Assembly (NCBI RefSeq): GCF_943373825.1
Contig: NZ_CALSBP010000002.1
Coordinates: forward strand, 3,709,501 to 3,773,500
Length of the DNA: 64,000 bases
Direction of reading: 5' to 3'
From: Aquimarina spinulae
GTDB taxonomy: Bacteria; Bacteroidota; Bacteroidia; Flavobacteriales; Flavobacteriaceae
The translations under genes and the position numbers were made by a program. The notes under the pieces were generated by a model, which saw only the letters and a list, made by a program, of their open reading frames with translations, was not told where the DNA came from and ran no database searches. This document shows, piece by piece, positions 6,495 to 14,925 of the stretch; the stretch's first letter is position 1, and each line of letters opens with the position of its first letter.

Positions 6495-9260
6495 TTATAG
6501 TTGTCTGTCTGGCTCACGTCTTTTGTCCCATTTAATATCGCTAAGCATCGATGATTTGATACCTATAAAGAAGTTCCATGATGTTCTTTCACTAAAAGGA
6601 ATCCAATTAAAATTCATCACCCAACTTTCCAGGTCCCGTTGAAACCTTAAATTAGTATAGGTAAATCCGGGATTCTTTAGATCATATCCCGAAGATACTC
6701 CAACCGACCATCGCGGTGCAAGTTCTACATCACCAGAAAACATGATAGAGTGCGATGATATTTCATTTTGCCGGGCGCTATTACTATAATTAACATTATA
6801 TGACAATCGCAATGTCCAGGGGATTTTATAATTATAATTTTTTATGTCTTTATCGGTATCTTTACTTTTGTTTTTATCAAAAGAACGAGTCTCTCCAAAG
6901 TCGGTAACTCCCCCAAACAGATTGTCAGGCCGACCTTCATTTCTAAAGTTTTGATTATCTAATGGGTCTTCATTAACTTTTCCTTTTTCAAAGTCTTTAC
7001 TCGAAAATGAATACCCAAAATTAGCACTAGCTCTGGTTAAACGAAAAAGGCTACCTCCATTATTGATATTCCACACATCGATTTTACGATTATTATTATC
7101 TAATGCATAAGGGTCTAATTGTGCATTAAAGTTAATATCCAGCTTATTTTGGATTATCGGGATATTACCGGTAATAGATAGCGGACTTAACTTTAAAGAA
7201 TCTCCTGCAACATTATAAGATGTACTAAAATTAAGGTTGTTTAATAAAGTCACTTTTTTAGCTTCTGTAGCTGTGCTGTCCTTACTTTTTACCTTCATTT
7301 CTACATTGTTACTAAGAGAAAAACCAATACTGCTAGAAAATGTATTACTAGGTGCTCCAAAATAACCTCCTTCGAACCTGGAGTATTCTACAACTTCTGT
7401 TTCATCAATAGTAGTCGTATTAGGATCATCGGTAACCGTATAGCTATCATAAAACTCACTAAATGCGGGATTTATACTATAGCTAATAGATGGTCTCATA
7501 GTGTGGCGAATCGCTTCTATTTTTTTGCCTTTCTTAAACTTGAAAGTACCATAAATAGTGGTACCCAGGCTTGTCGAAAAATTATACGTACGAAAAGCAT
7601 CAAAACCTTTTATAGTATCCCGTACTACTTCGCCAGCACCATCATTAGCACTAGAGTCATAACTTTGCTTTATCGTTTCAAATACCCAGTTTTCCTGAAA
7701 ATTTGTTCCCGCAGTAGCACTAAGATATTTAAACAGCTTAAAATTTGTTGATAAAGGAATGGTATGTTGCATTCCTAATTTAGCACCTTTAAACATATCA
7801 GATGAGAATAAATCATCATCGGTCGTTTGTATTCTGTTTTCTCCTTTAAAATTATATTGTGTATTTATATTCTGTATGATTCCTTTTTTTGCACCTACTT
7901 TTGGAGCAAAAGGAAATACCCTTGATACACTTACATTCATATTAGGAAGTGATAAATTTACAGTCCCAGTGTTGGTATTAGAGTTATGAGTAGCTGCAAG
8001 GTTAACATTAACCTGTGGGTCTCCCTGAAATGTCTTTGAATAGGATATATTAGAACTAATTTGATTGTTCAGGAAATTACCCGTATTAAGCTGGTTGGTG
8101 GATTGCTGAAAAAAGTCACTACTTCCAAAATTTACAGAGGCCGAGAACCTGGAGTTTGGATTGGCTTTTGCATCCTGGCTATGTGTCCATTGGATATTGT
8201 ATGTAGTGGTTTTGGCAAAATCGGGAAACCCTCTTTCGCTTTGCAGAATATTTTCATACCTAAACCTAAGACTTCCCCTGTATTTATAGCGTAAGGCATA
8301 GGCCGATTCTGCAGCAAAACTATAACTACCATTAGTATAATAATCCCCCATAAGAGTTAGATCTACATAATCGCTAATGGCAAAATAATACCCACCATTT
8401 TGAAGAAAATACCCACGATTATTCTCTTCTCCCGGACTGGGAATAATAAATCCTGAAGTCCTATCCTCTGTTAAAGGAAAATACCCAAAGGGTAATCCTA
8501 ACGGTGTAGGAACATCGGCAATAAACATATTCACAAGTCCCGTTACGATTTTCTTTTTAGGAACAAACTTAATTCTACGAGCATAGAAATAGTATTCGGG
8601 GTCTTCGATATTTTCTGAAGTAGTGAATTTTACATTTTTCATGTAAATCACAGAGTCATTCTCCCGTTTTGAAATCTCATTTTTAATTCTAAACCCATTC
8701 TGTTCTGTTCTAGAATTGTATATCAGTGCTTTTTCGGTATCAAAATTAAAACGAATAGAATCTGGTTCTACTACATTTTGTGCTTGTTTAAAAACAGGAG
8801 TTTGTACATATTCGCCCAGAGAATCTTTAATTCCATAAGCATATACTTCATTTTTGCTGTTGTCTACTACAATAAACCCCGCATTAATCTGCATCTCTCC
8901 ATATACGATTTCGGCATTATCATAAAGATACATTTTATTCTCTTTACGACTCAATCTCATATAATCAGTAGCTTTATAGACCACTTTGTCTGTTAATAGC
9001 TGTGGTTCTGCGAGTGTGTCTTTTTTAACCGTATCCTGAGCTTTTTCATTAAGTAATTCCTCTGGATTGATTTCAAGAGGTTTTATAGTGTCCTGATTAG
9101 CAGGAATAGGCACCTCCTTAGTTTCGTTTATTTCCTGTGCTGTAATTTGACAAATACAAAGCAGTGAAAAACTTAGTGAATAAAGTATGTAACGTACCGT
9201 TGTTTGCAATGGTTTAAATCCTATTTTTGTATAACTATGGCTCAGTTTTTGAAGTGCCAA
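6495..9260 (-). CDS. lptD: LptD-like LPS-assembly outer-membrane protein
   Basis: Up to 921 residues. After the signal segment (YILYSLSFSLLCICQITAQ) there is an OstA/LptA-like beta-jellyroll region at about residues 95-240 (MYLYDNAEIVYGEMQINAGFI). A large C-terminal barrel follows, with GLPFGYFPLTEDRTSGFIIP at its start and WVMNFNWIPFSERTSWNFFIGI near the end. This is the usual architecture of the Bacteroidota LptD family, which would insert lipopolysaccharide into the outer leaflet. The start is uncertain: the TTG at 9260 lies inside a TAATTTTG element (minus strand, 9265-9258), so an internal TTG near codon 18 is possible. It is divergent from the amidase gene. Confidence 0.85.
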   Translation of the reverse strand: MALQKLSHSYTKIGFKPLQTTVRYILYSLSFSLLCICQITAQEINETKEVPIPANQDTIKPLEINPEELLNEKAQDTVKKDTLAEPQLLTDKVVYKATDYMRLSRKENKMYLYDNAEIVYGEMQINAGFIVVDNSKNEVYAYGIKDSLGEYVQTPVFKQAQNVVEPDSIRFNFDTEKALIYNSRTEQNGFRIKNEISKRENDSVIYMKNVKFTTSENIEDPEYYFYARRIKFVPKKKIVTGLVNMFIADVPTPLGLPFGYFPLTEDRTSGFIIPSPGEENNRGYFLQNGGYYFAISDYVDLTLMGDYYTNGSYSFAAESAYALRYKYRGSLRFRYENILQSERGFPDFAKTTTYNIQWTHSQDAKANPNSRFSASVNFGSSDFFQQSTNQLNTGNFLNNQISSNISYSKTFQGDPQVNVNLAATHNSNTNTGTVNLSLPNMNVSVSRVFPFAPKVGAKKGIIQNINTQYNFKGENRIQTTDDDLFSSDMFKGAKLGMQHTIPLSTNFKLFKYLSATAGTNFQENWVFETIKQSYDSSANDGAGEVVRDTIKGFDAFRTYNFSTSLGTTIYGTFKFKKGKKIEAIRHTMRPSISYSINPAFSEFYDSYTVTDDPNTTTIDETEVVEYSRFEGGYFGAPSNTFSSSIGFSLSNNVEMKVKSKDSTATEAKKVTLLNNLNFSTSYNVAGDSLKLSPLSITGNIPIIQNKLDINFNAQLDPYALDNNNRKIDVWNINNGGSLFRLTRASANFGYSFSSKDFEKGKVNEDPLDNQNFRNEGRPDNLFGGVTDFGETRSFDKNKSKDTDKDIKNYNYKIPWTLRLSYNVNYSNSARQNEISSHSIMFSGDVELAPRWSVGVSSGYDLKNPGFTYTNLRFQRDLESWVMNFNWIPFSERTSWNFFIGIKSSMLSDIKWDKRREPDRQL

Positions 9261-9459
9261 AATTACATATATTTTTTATGCTTAGATTGTAATTCAGAAA
9301 AAAATAAAAAATTATGTCAAAAGCATACCTTCTAAGCTGTATAAACATAGAAGATATAGGTTTATTATATAAATCACAATCTTTAGATTTTTAACTTGTT
9401 ATATTAAATACTGAAACATAACAGAAATGTTTCAAAATTAGTAGTAAAATTATTTGTAG

Positions 9460-10587
9460 TTGATGAGACGAAGTATAGTATGTAGTGTTTTTTTATTGGT
9501 CTTTATGTTTGTTATATCTGTTTTTAACACAGATGTGGTTGCCCAGGAAAAAGAAAAGTTTATTGTTGTTTTGGATGCTGGACATGGTGGTCATGATCCC
9601 GGCAACCGAGGAAATGGCTATAAAGAAAAAGAAATTGCACTAGATGTAGTTTTGGCCGTAGGCGCGGCTTTAGAAGATGATGGTAGGTTTAAAGTAGTGT
9701 ATACCCGAAAAACAGATACCTTTATAGAATTACATGAGAGAGGAAGTATTGCCAATAAGGCGGGAGCAAATCTTTTTGTATCTGTACATTGCAATTCGCA
9801 CCGCTCTCAGGCTTTTGGTACAGAAACCTTTGTTTTAGGACTACATGCTAACAATGAAAATTTTAATGTAGCAAAAAAGGAAAACTCGGTAATCCTTCTG
9901 GAAGATAATTACGAAGCTAATTATGATGGGTTTGATCCTAATTCTCCAGAATCAATTATCGGACTTACTTTAATGCAGGAAGAATATCTGGATCAGAGCC
10001 TTACACTGGCTAGTTTTGTGCAGAATAGATTTAAAAAAGCATTAGACAGAAAGAGTAGAGGAGTAAAACAAGCTGGTTTTGTCGTTTTACATCAAACCTA
10101 TATGCCTAGTGTTCTTATCGAATTAGGTTTTCTAACTAACAATAGTGAAGGAAAATATCTTAACTCTAAAAAAGGACAGGGAGAGATGGCAAAATCTATC
10201 ACTACCTCGATTGTAGATTATAAAGAGAGCCTTGATGCTATCTATAAAGTAGATCCTCCTAAAACTCCCGAAGTAACCAAAGTAACTGCCAAAATGGATG
10301 GTGATCGCGTGTTTGATGATATTACATTTAAGGTGCAAATAGCAGCCGGATCCAGTGATATAGAGTTACAATCGTTTAATTTTAATGGCTTGGATCAACT
10401 GTCTAAAAATAAAACAGGAGACCTCTATAAGTATTACTTCGGAAGTACGTCTAATTATACTTTAATACAGGAATTAAGAGAAATTGCAGTGGGTAAAGGA
10501 TTTGATTCTAGCTTTATCGTTGCTTTTCGTAATAGTGAATCGATTCCTTTAACCGAAGCTTTAAAAGCTGATACATCTTCGAATTAA
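9460..10587 (+). CDS. N-acetylmuramoyl-L-alanine amidase (Amidase_3)
   Basis: 375 residues with a signal peptide (VFLLVFMFVISVF, cut near VVAQEK), so it acts on peptidoglycan in the periplasm. The zinc hydrolase motifs are visible: VVLDAGHGGHDPGNRG (first His), the Glu in YKEKEIALDV, VHCNSHRSQAFGTETF (second His) and the catalytic Glu in VLIELGFLTN. A C-terminal stretch (about residues 285-360) resembles a SPOR-like fold, with FKVQIAAGS and KYYFGSTSNYTLIQELRE, which would localise it to septal glycan. The MCE/MlaD gene follows after about 85 bases. Confidence 0.9.
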   Translation: MMRRSIVCSVFLLVFMFVISVFNTDVVAQEKEKFIVVLDAGHGGHDPGNRGNGYKEKEIALDVVLAVGAALEDDGRFKVVYTRKTDTFIELHERGSIANKAGANLFVSVHCNSHRSQAFGTETFVLGLHANNENFNVAKKENSVILLEDNYEANYDGFDPNSPESIIGLTLMQEEYLDQSLTLASFVQNRFKKALDRKSRGVKQAGFVVLHQTYMPSVLIELGFLTNNSEGKYLNSKKGQGEMAKSITTSIVDYKESLDAIYKVDPPKTPEVTKVTAKMDGDRVFDDITFKVQIAAGSSDIELQSFNFNGLDQLSKNKTGDLYKYYFGSTSNYTLIQELREIAVGKGFDSSFIVAFRNSESIPLTEALKADTSSN

Positions 10588-10644
10588 TCTAAATAAATAC
10601 TGATAATTCCTTAGGAAATTACCAGTAGAAATGTATTTTTATTC

Positions 10645-10652
10645 TAAATTTG
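10645..10652 (+). promoter_or_regulatory. Putative -7 element for the MCE-domain gene
   Basis: TAAATTTG matches TAnnTTTG, 22 bases before the TTG start at 10674. I see no TTG at the ideal -33 spacing. Confidence 0.35.
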
Positions 10653-10673
10653 TGTCCTAAAATGTAATCTATT

Positions 10674-11624
10674 TTGAAATTTACTCGAGAAGTCAAAACA
10701 GGAATATTAGCAATCTGCGCAATAGCACTTTTAATCTTTGGCTATAGTTTCCTGAAGGGAAAAAATCTCTTAGAAAATGATAGAACCTTTTATGCTGTTT
10801 ATGATAATGTAGAAGGGTTAATACCTTCTTCTCCCGTAACCATAAATGGTATGGTTGTAGGGCAAGTGGTTTCTATCGGTTTTGCAGATGCCAAAGGTAA
10901 CCTTGTTGTAGAGTTTAATGTAGATAGTGATTTTTCGTTTTCAAAGAATAGCCTGGCCAAAGTATATGGAGGTGGCTTGATAGGTGGTAAATCCCTAGCA
11001 ATAATGCCTAAATATGAACAAGGCCTTGAAGCAAAAGATAAAGACACACTACCCGGTAGAATAGAAGCAGGTCTTCTAGAGTTGGTAAATGATAAACTCG
11101 CTCCTTTACAAGAAAAACTTGAAGCTGCAATTACAGATGCAGATACACTTCTAAACTCGGTTAATGGGATTCTTAATGTAGATAATAAAAATAATCTGAA
11201 TTCTATTTTTAAAGATTTAAGCATAACAGTTAAGAATTTTAAAGGAGCTTCAAACTCTTTAAATACGATTCTTTCGGGTAATGAAGAAAAGCTAAACAAT
11301 ACATTTACAAACCTGGATAAAATGTCTACTAATCTTAATAAGGTTTCAGATTCCCTGGCTCAGATAAATGTAGCCAAATTAGGAAAAGACCTGGAAAAGG
11401 TACTAGCTAATTTTGAGAAAATTTCAAAAGACATTAACTCAGGAAGAGGAACTGTTGGAAAATTACTGAAAGATGATAAATTATATGATAATTTAGAAAA
11501 AACCAGTAAACAACTAGAATTACTGATACAGGATTTACGATTAAATCCAAAACGATATGTTCATATTTCGGTTTTTGGAAAGAAAAATGCTCCTTACGAA
11601 AAACCAACAGATTCAATAAATTAA
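10674..11624 (+). CDS. MCE/MlaD family protein
   Basis: 316 residues starting at TTG; the sequence KFTREVKTGILAICAIALLI is the conserved beginning of Bacteroidota MlaD-like proteins, which supports this start. One N-terminal transmembrane helix (residues 9-25) is followed by a single MCE domain (about 37-115: VEGLIPSSPVTINGMVVGQV). A long helical region rich in Asn and Leu repeats follows (about 135-285), ending GRGTVGKLLKDDKLYDNL, a motif common to this family. MCE proteins form hexameric rings that carry phospholipid between membranes. The ATPase and permease partners (MlaE/MlaF) are not in this window. Confidence 0.88.
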   Translation: MKFTREVKTGILAICAIALLIFGYSFLKGKNLLENDRTFYAVYDNVEGLIPSSPVTINGMVVGQVVSIGFADAKGNLVVEFNVDSDFSFSKNSLAKVYGGGLIGGKSLAIMPKYEQGLEAKDKDTLPGRIEAGLLELVNDKLAPLQEKLEAAITDADTLLNSVNGILNVDNKNNLNSIFKDLSITVKNFKGASNSLNTILSGNEEKLNNTFTNLDKMSTNLNKVSDSLAQINVAKLGKDLEKVLANFEKISKDINSGRGTVGKLLKDDKLYDNLEKTSKQLELLIQDLRLNPKRYVHISVFGKKNAPYEKPTDSIN

Positions 11625-11630
11625 AACATT

Positions 11631-12956
11631 ATGCAATACATACCTAATATCCTATTTATACTTGTTTTGGTAGCGGGTATTGGATATTTCACAAAAAATG
11701 TCCGTAAAGTCATTCGTAATATCCGATTAGGAAAAGACGTAGATCGTTCTGATAATAAAGGAGAACGATTTAAAAATATGGCTAGGATAGCATTAGGACA
11801 GTCCAAAATGGTACGACGACCTGTAGCTGGGATATTGCATATTGTTGTATATCTAGGGTTTATTATCATCAATATAGAAGTATTAGAAATTATCATCGAT
11901 GGTATTTTTGGTACGCATAGAATCTTTGCGTTTTTAGGAGGATTGTATGATTTCTTAATTGGTTCATTCGAGATTTTGGCATTCCTTGTATTTGTAGGGG
12001 TGGTTTTATTTTGGATTCGTCGTAATGTGATTAAATTAAAACGTTTCTGGAATCCAGAGATGAAAGGATGGCCAAAAAATGATGGGAACTTAATCTTGTA
12101 TTTCGAGATGGTTTTGATGACTCTGTTTTTGGTAATGAATGCATCAGATCTTCAACTACAAGCGTTAGGAGCAGAGCATTATATCAAGGCTGGAGCGTAC
12201 CCAATAAGTCAGTATATATCTCCACTTTTTAATGGGATGTCAGAAACAGCTCTAATCGTATTAGAAAGAGCATGCTGGTGGGTGCATATTATAGGAATAT
12301 TAGTGTTCTTAAATTATTTATATTTTTCAAAACATTTACATATCCTGTTGGCATTTCCGAATACATATTATGGAGACTTAAACCCTAAAGGAGAACTTGA
12401 TAATCTCGAAGCTGTTACCAAAGAAGTGCAATTAATGATGGATCCGAGTGCAGATCCTTTTGCTGCTCCTGCAGATGATCAACAAGAGGGAGAGCCCGAG
12501 AAATTTGGAGCATCAGATGTTGCAGATTTAAACTGGGTGCAATTGCTAAATGCATATACGTGTACCGAGTGTGGCCGTTGCACAAGCGAATGCCCTGCAA
12601 ATCAAACAGGAAAAAAACTATCTCCGCGTAAAATCATGATGGATACCAGAGATCGTTTAAAAGAAGTAGGAGACAATATTGATAAGAATGGTAGTTTTGT
12701 AGATGATGGAAAACAATTGCTGAATGACTACATTACTCCTGAAGAATTGTGGGCTTGTACCAGTTGTAATGCCTGTGTAGAGACTTGCCCGGTTAGTATT
12801 AGCCCATTGTCTATTATTATTGATATGAGACGCTATCTGGTAATGGAGCAAAGTGCAGCACCATCTGACCTAAATAATATGATGACCAATATAGAAAATA
12901 ATGGAGCTCCATGGCCGTTTAACCAAATGGACAGATTAAACTGGAGCAATGAATAA
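11631..12956 (+). CDS. Membrane Fe-S oxidoreductase, HdrC/NarI-like
   Basis: 441 residues. The N-terminal half has about five membrane helices (residues 2-20, 66-86, 104-124, 160-178 and 210-230) with histidines that could bind heme, as in the NarI/HdrE-type domain. The C-terminal half has two 4Fe-4S motifs: CTECGRCTSECP near residue 311 and CTSCNACVETCP near 376. This is an electron-transfer module of a membrane-bound heterodisulfide-reductase-like complex; its donor and acceptor are not known. It starts 6 bases after the MCE gene, and its natural partner is the CCG-domain protein at 13529. Confidence 0.85.
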   Translation: MQYIPNILFILVLVAGIGYFTKNVRKVIRNIRLGKDVDRSDNKGERFKNMARIALGQSKMVRRPVAGILHIVVYLGFIIINIEVLEIIIDGIFGTHRIFAFLGGLYDFLIGSFEILAFLVFVGVVLFWIRRNVIKLKRFWNPEMKGWPKNDGNLILYFEMVLMTLFLVMNASDLQLQALGAEHYIKAGAYPISQYISPLFNGMSETALIVLERACWWVHIIGILVFLNYLYFSKHLHILLAFPNTYYGDLNPKGELDNLEAVTKEVQLMMDPSADPFAAPADDQQEGEPEKFGASDVADLNWVQLLNAYTCTECGRCTSECPANQTGKKLSPRKIMMDTRDRLKEVGDNIDKNGSFVDDGKQLLNDYITPEELWACTSCNACVETCPVSISPLSIIIDMRRYLVMEQSAAPSDLNNMMTNIENNGAPWPFNQMDRLNWSNE

Positions 12957-13036
12957 TTTTTATTAAATAACCAATCAGAATACATTAAATTTTAACCAAA
13001 ACTTTTAACCAATTAAACCACAAATTAATAGAAATT

Positions 13037-13483
13037 ATGAAAAAGGAAGAAGTAGAAAAATTATTGCATGATAAAATAGAAGAAGGAGAGCATGTAAGTC
13101 CGGTCCTGCCAGAAGGTGTCAAGAATTACCTTATTGATATTGATGGGACTATAACCGAAGATGTACCTAATGAAGAACCAGGGCGAATGGTTACTTGTGA
13201 GCCTTTTCCTGATGCATTAGTTACATTAAATAAATGGTATGATCAAGGACATGTTATATGCTTCTTTACTTCAAGAACCGAAGAACACAGAGATGTGACC
13301 GAAACATGGTTAAGAAAATGTGGCTTTAAGTATCACAGTCTTTTGATGGGAAAACCAAGAGGAGGAAACTATCATTGGATTGATAATCACCTGGTAAAAG
13401 CAACACGATATACGGGTAAATTTACAGAACTGGTAGAAAGAGTTGTGACGATCGAAGTTTTTGATGATGGAAAACATGATTAA
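13037..13483 (+). CDS. HAD-like hydrolase domain protein
   Basis: 148 residues, cytoplasmic. It keeps the HAD nucleophile motif YLIDIDGTITED (DxDGT), a second motif ICFFTSRTEEHRD with Thr-Ser, and a late WIDNHLVKATRY segment in place of the usual DD motif. Proteins like this are often labelled phosphoheptose isomerase in flavobacterial genomes, but no SIS domain is present; a small phosphatase or nucleotidase is more consistent. It sits between the two Fe-S oxidoreductase subunit genes, so it may be co-regulated with that complex. The substrate is unknown. Confidence 0.75.
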   Translation: MKKEEVEKLLHDKIEEGEHVSPVLPEGVKNYLIDIDGTITEDVPNEEPGRMVTCEPFPDALVTLNKWYDQGHVICFFTSRTEEHRDVTETWLRKCGFKYHSLLMGKPRGGNYHWIDNHLVKATRYTGKFTELVERVVTIEVFDDGKHD

Positions 13484-13528
13484 AATATGAGTTTTGGGAG
13501 TGTATTCCTAGACTTTAAATAGTATAAT

Positions 13529-14320
13529 ATGAGTGAGACAGTAAAGGTGCCAACAATGGCAGAATATATGGCAGAAGGCAAAAAACCAGAAGTTTTATTT
13601 TGGGTGGGTTGCGCTGGTAGTTTTGATGACAGAGCTAAAAAAATTACAAAAGCTTTTGTGAAATTACTTCATAATGCAAATGTGGATTTTGCTGTATTAG
13701 GTACCGAAGAAAGCTGTACGGGAGATCCGGCAAAAAGAGCAGGTAATGAATTCTTGTTTCAAATGCAGGCCGTTACAAATATAGAGGTAATGAATGCTTA
13801 CGAAATTAAAAAAGTAGTTACTGCATGTCCTCACTGTTTTAATACTTTAAAAAATGAATATCCTGTACTAGGAGGAGATTATGAAGTAATGCACCATACT
13901 CAATTCTTAAAATCCCTTCTTGATGAAGGTAGATTAAAAGTTGAAGGAGGAAAATTTAAAGGTAAACGAATTACATTTCACGATCCCTGCTATCTCGGTA
14001 GAGCAAATAATGTATACGAGGCACCAAGAGATTTACTTAGAAAATTAGAAGTAGAACTTGTAGAAATGAAACGCTGTAAGCGAAATGGCTTATGTTGTGG
14101 AGCTGGTGGTGCACAGATGTTTAAAGAACCAGAACCTGGAAATAAGGATGTTAATGTCGAAAGAACAGAAGATGCCTTAGAAACCAAACCAGATATTATT
14201 GCCGCCGGATGTCCTTTTTGTAATACAATGATGACAGATGGGGTAAAAAGTAAAGAAAAAGAAGAAAGTATACAAGTGATGGATGTGGCCGAACTTATTG
14301 CCAACGCTCAGGATTTGTAG
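13529..14320 (+). CDS. Fe-S-binding CCG-domain protein, HdrB/LutA-like
   Basis: 263 residues, soluble. Two cysteine-rich (CCG-type) modules are visible: VGCAGSFDDRAKK plus VTACPHCFNTLKNEY in the N-terminal half, and ITFHDPCYLGRANN plus LCCGAGGAQMFKEP plus AGCPFCNTMM in the C-terminal half. In HdrB such modules bind unusual 4Fe-4S clusters at the catalytic site. Together with the membrane protein at 11631 this makes a two-subunit HdrCB-like reductase or dehydrogenase; the substrate is not evident. Spacing to the HAD gene (45 bases) suggests one operon, and a hairpin terminator follows. Confidence 0.85.
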   Translation: MSETVKVPTMAEYMAEGKKPEVLFWVGCAGSFDDRAKKITKAFVKLLHNANVDFAVLGTEESCTGDPAKRAGNEFLFQMQAVTNIEVMNAYEIKKVVTACPHCFNTLKNEYPVLGGDYEVMHHTQFLKSLLDEGRLKVEGGKFKGKRITFHDPCYLGRANNVYEAPRDLLRKLEVELVEMKRCKRNGLCCGAGGAQMFKEPEPGNKDVNVERTEDALETKPDIIAAGCPFCNTMMTDGVKSKEKEESIQVMDVAELIANAQDL

Positions 14321-14349
14321 ATTTTTTCTTAATTATACACAATTTTATT

Positions 14350-14384
14350 AGAGTTAATATGTTTTTTCATATTAACTCTTTTCT
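14350..14384 (+). terminator. Terminator of the Fe-S operon
   Basis: A perfect 12-bp stem, agagttaatatg / catattaactct, with a T6 loop and a short T-rich tail. Confidence 0.8.
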
Positions 14385-14432
14385 ATAATCGTAAATAGCA
14401 ATAGTTTTTGTTACTTTAGTAAAAAATAGCTC

Positions 14433-14918
14433 ATGTTGGTAGATTTTAATGACCTTCCGGAAACATCTCGAGTGTGGATTTATCAGGCAAATCGGTCATT
14501 CACTTTGGATGAACTGGAAGAGATCGAGAAAAAAATAAAAGAATTTATAACTCAGTGGACAGCCCACGGTGCTGATCTAAAAGCGGGTTATGAAATAAAG
14601 TATAAACGATTTATAACCATTGGACTAGATCAAGGAGTGAATCAGGCAACTGGATGCTCTATAGATGCTTCTGTTCGTTTTATTCAGGAACTAGAACAAG
14701 TATATAATGTAGACTTGATGGACAAGATGAACGTGTCTTTTAAACAAGGAGAATTTGTAGCCTATAAACCTCTTGCAGATTTTAGGAAAATGGCTAAAAA
14801 TAGATCAGTATCCCCAAATACTATCGTTTTCAATAACCTGGTTACTAATATTGCCGAATATCGAATCAATTGGGAAATCCCTGCAAAAGATAGTTGGCAT
14901 AACCGTTTTTTAAATTAA
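14433..14918 (+). CDS. Conserved protein of Bacteroidota, function unknown
   Basis: 161 residues, cytoplasmic. Related flavobacterial proteins are often named 'ABC transporter ATPase', but no Walker A (GxxxxGKS/T), signature or Walker B motif is present here, so that name is not supported. The sequence has a conserved-looking GCSIDASVRFIQELE segment with a Cys, preceded by ITIGLDQGVNQATG, and ends NWEIPAKDSWHNRFLN. It precedes the GH3/beta-lactamase gene by 7 bases, so both are probably in one transcript. Confidence 0.7.
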   Translation: MLVDFNDLPETSRVWIYQANRSFTLDELEEIEKKIKEFITQWTAHGADLKAGYEIKYKRFITIGLDQGVNQATGCSIDASVRFIQELEQVYNVDLMDKMNVSFKQGEFVAYKPLADFRKMAKNRSVSPNTIVFNNLVTNIAEYRINWEIPAKDSWHNRFLN

Positions 14919-14925
14919 AATTTAC

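Noticed and set aside
6495..9260. Plus-strand open frames inside the LptD gene (for example 7503-7751, 8061-8294)
   Set aside because: They are antisense shadows of a long coding frame, with no family features.
14433..14918. 'ABC transporter ATPase' label
   Set aside because: No Walker A, signature or Walker B motif is present.
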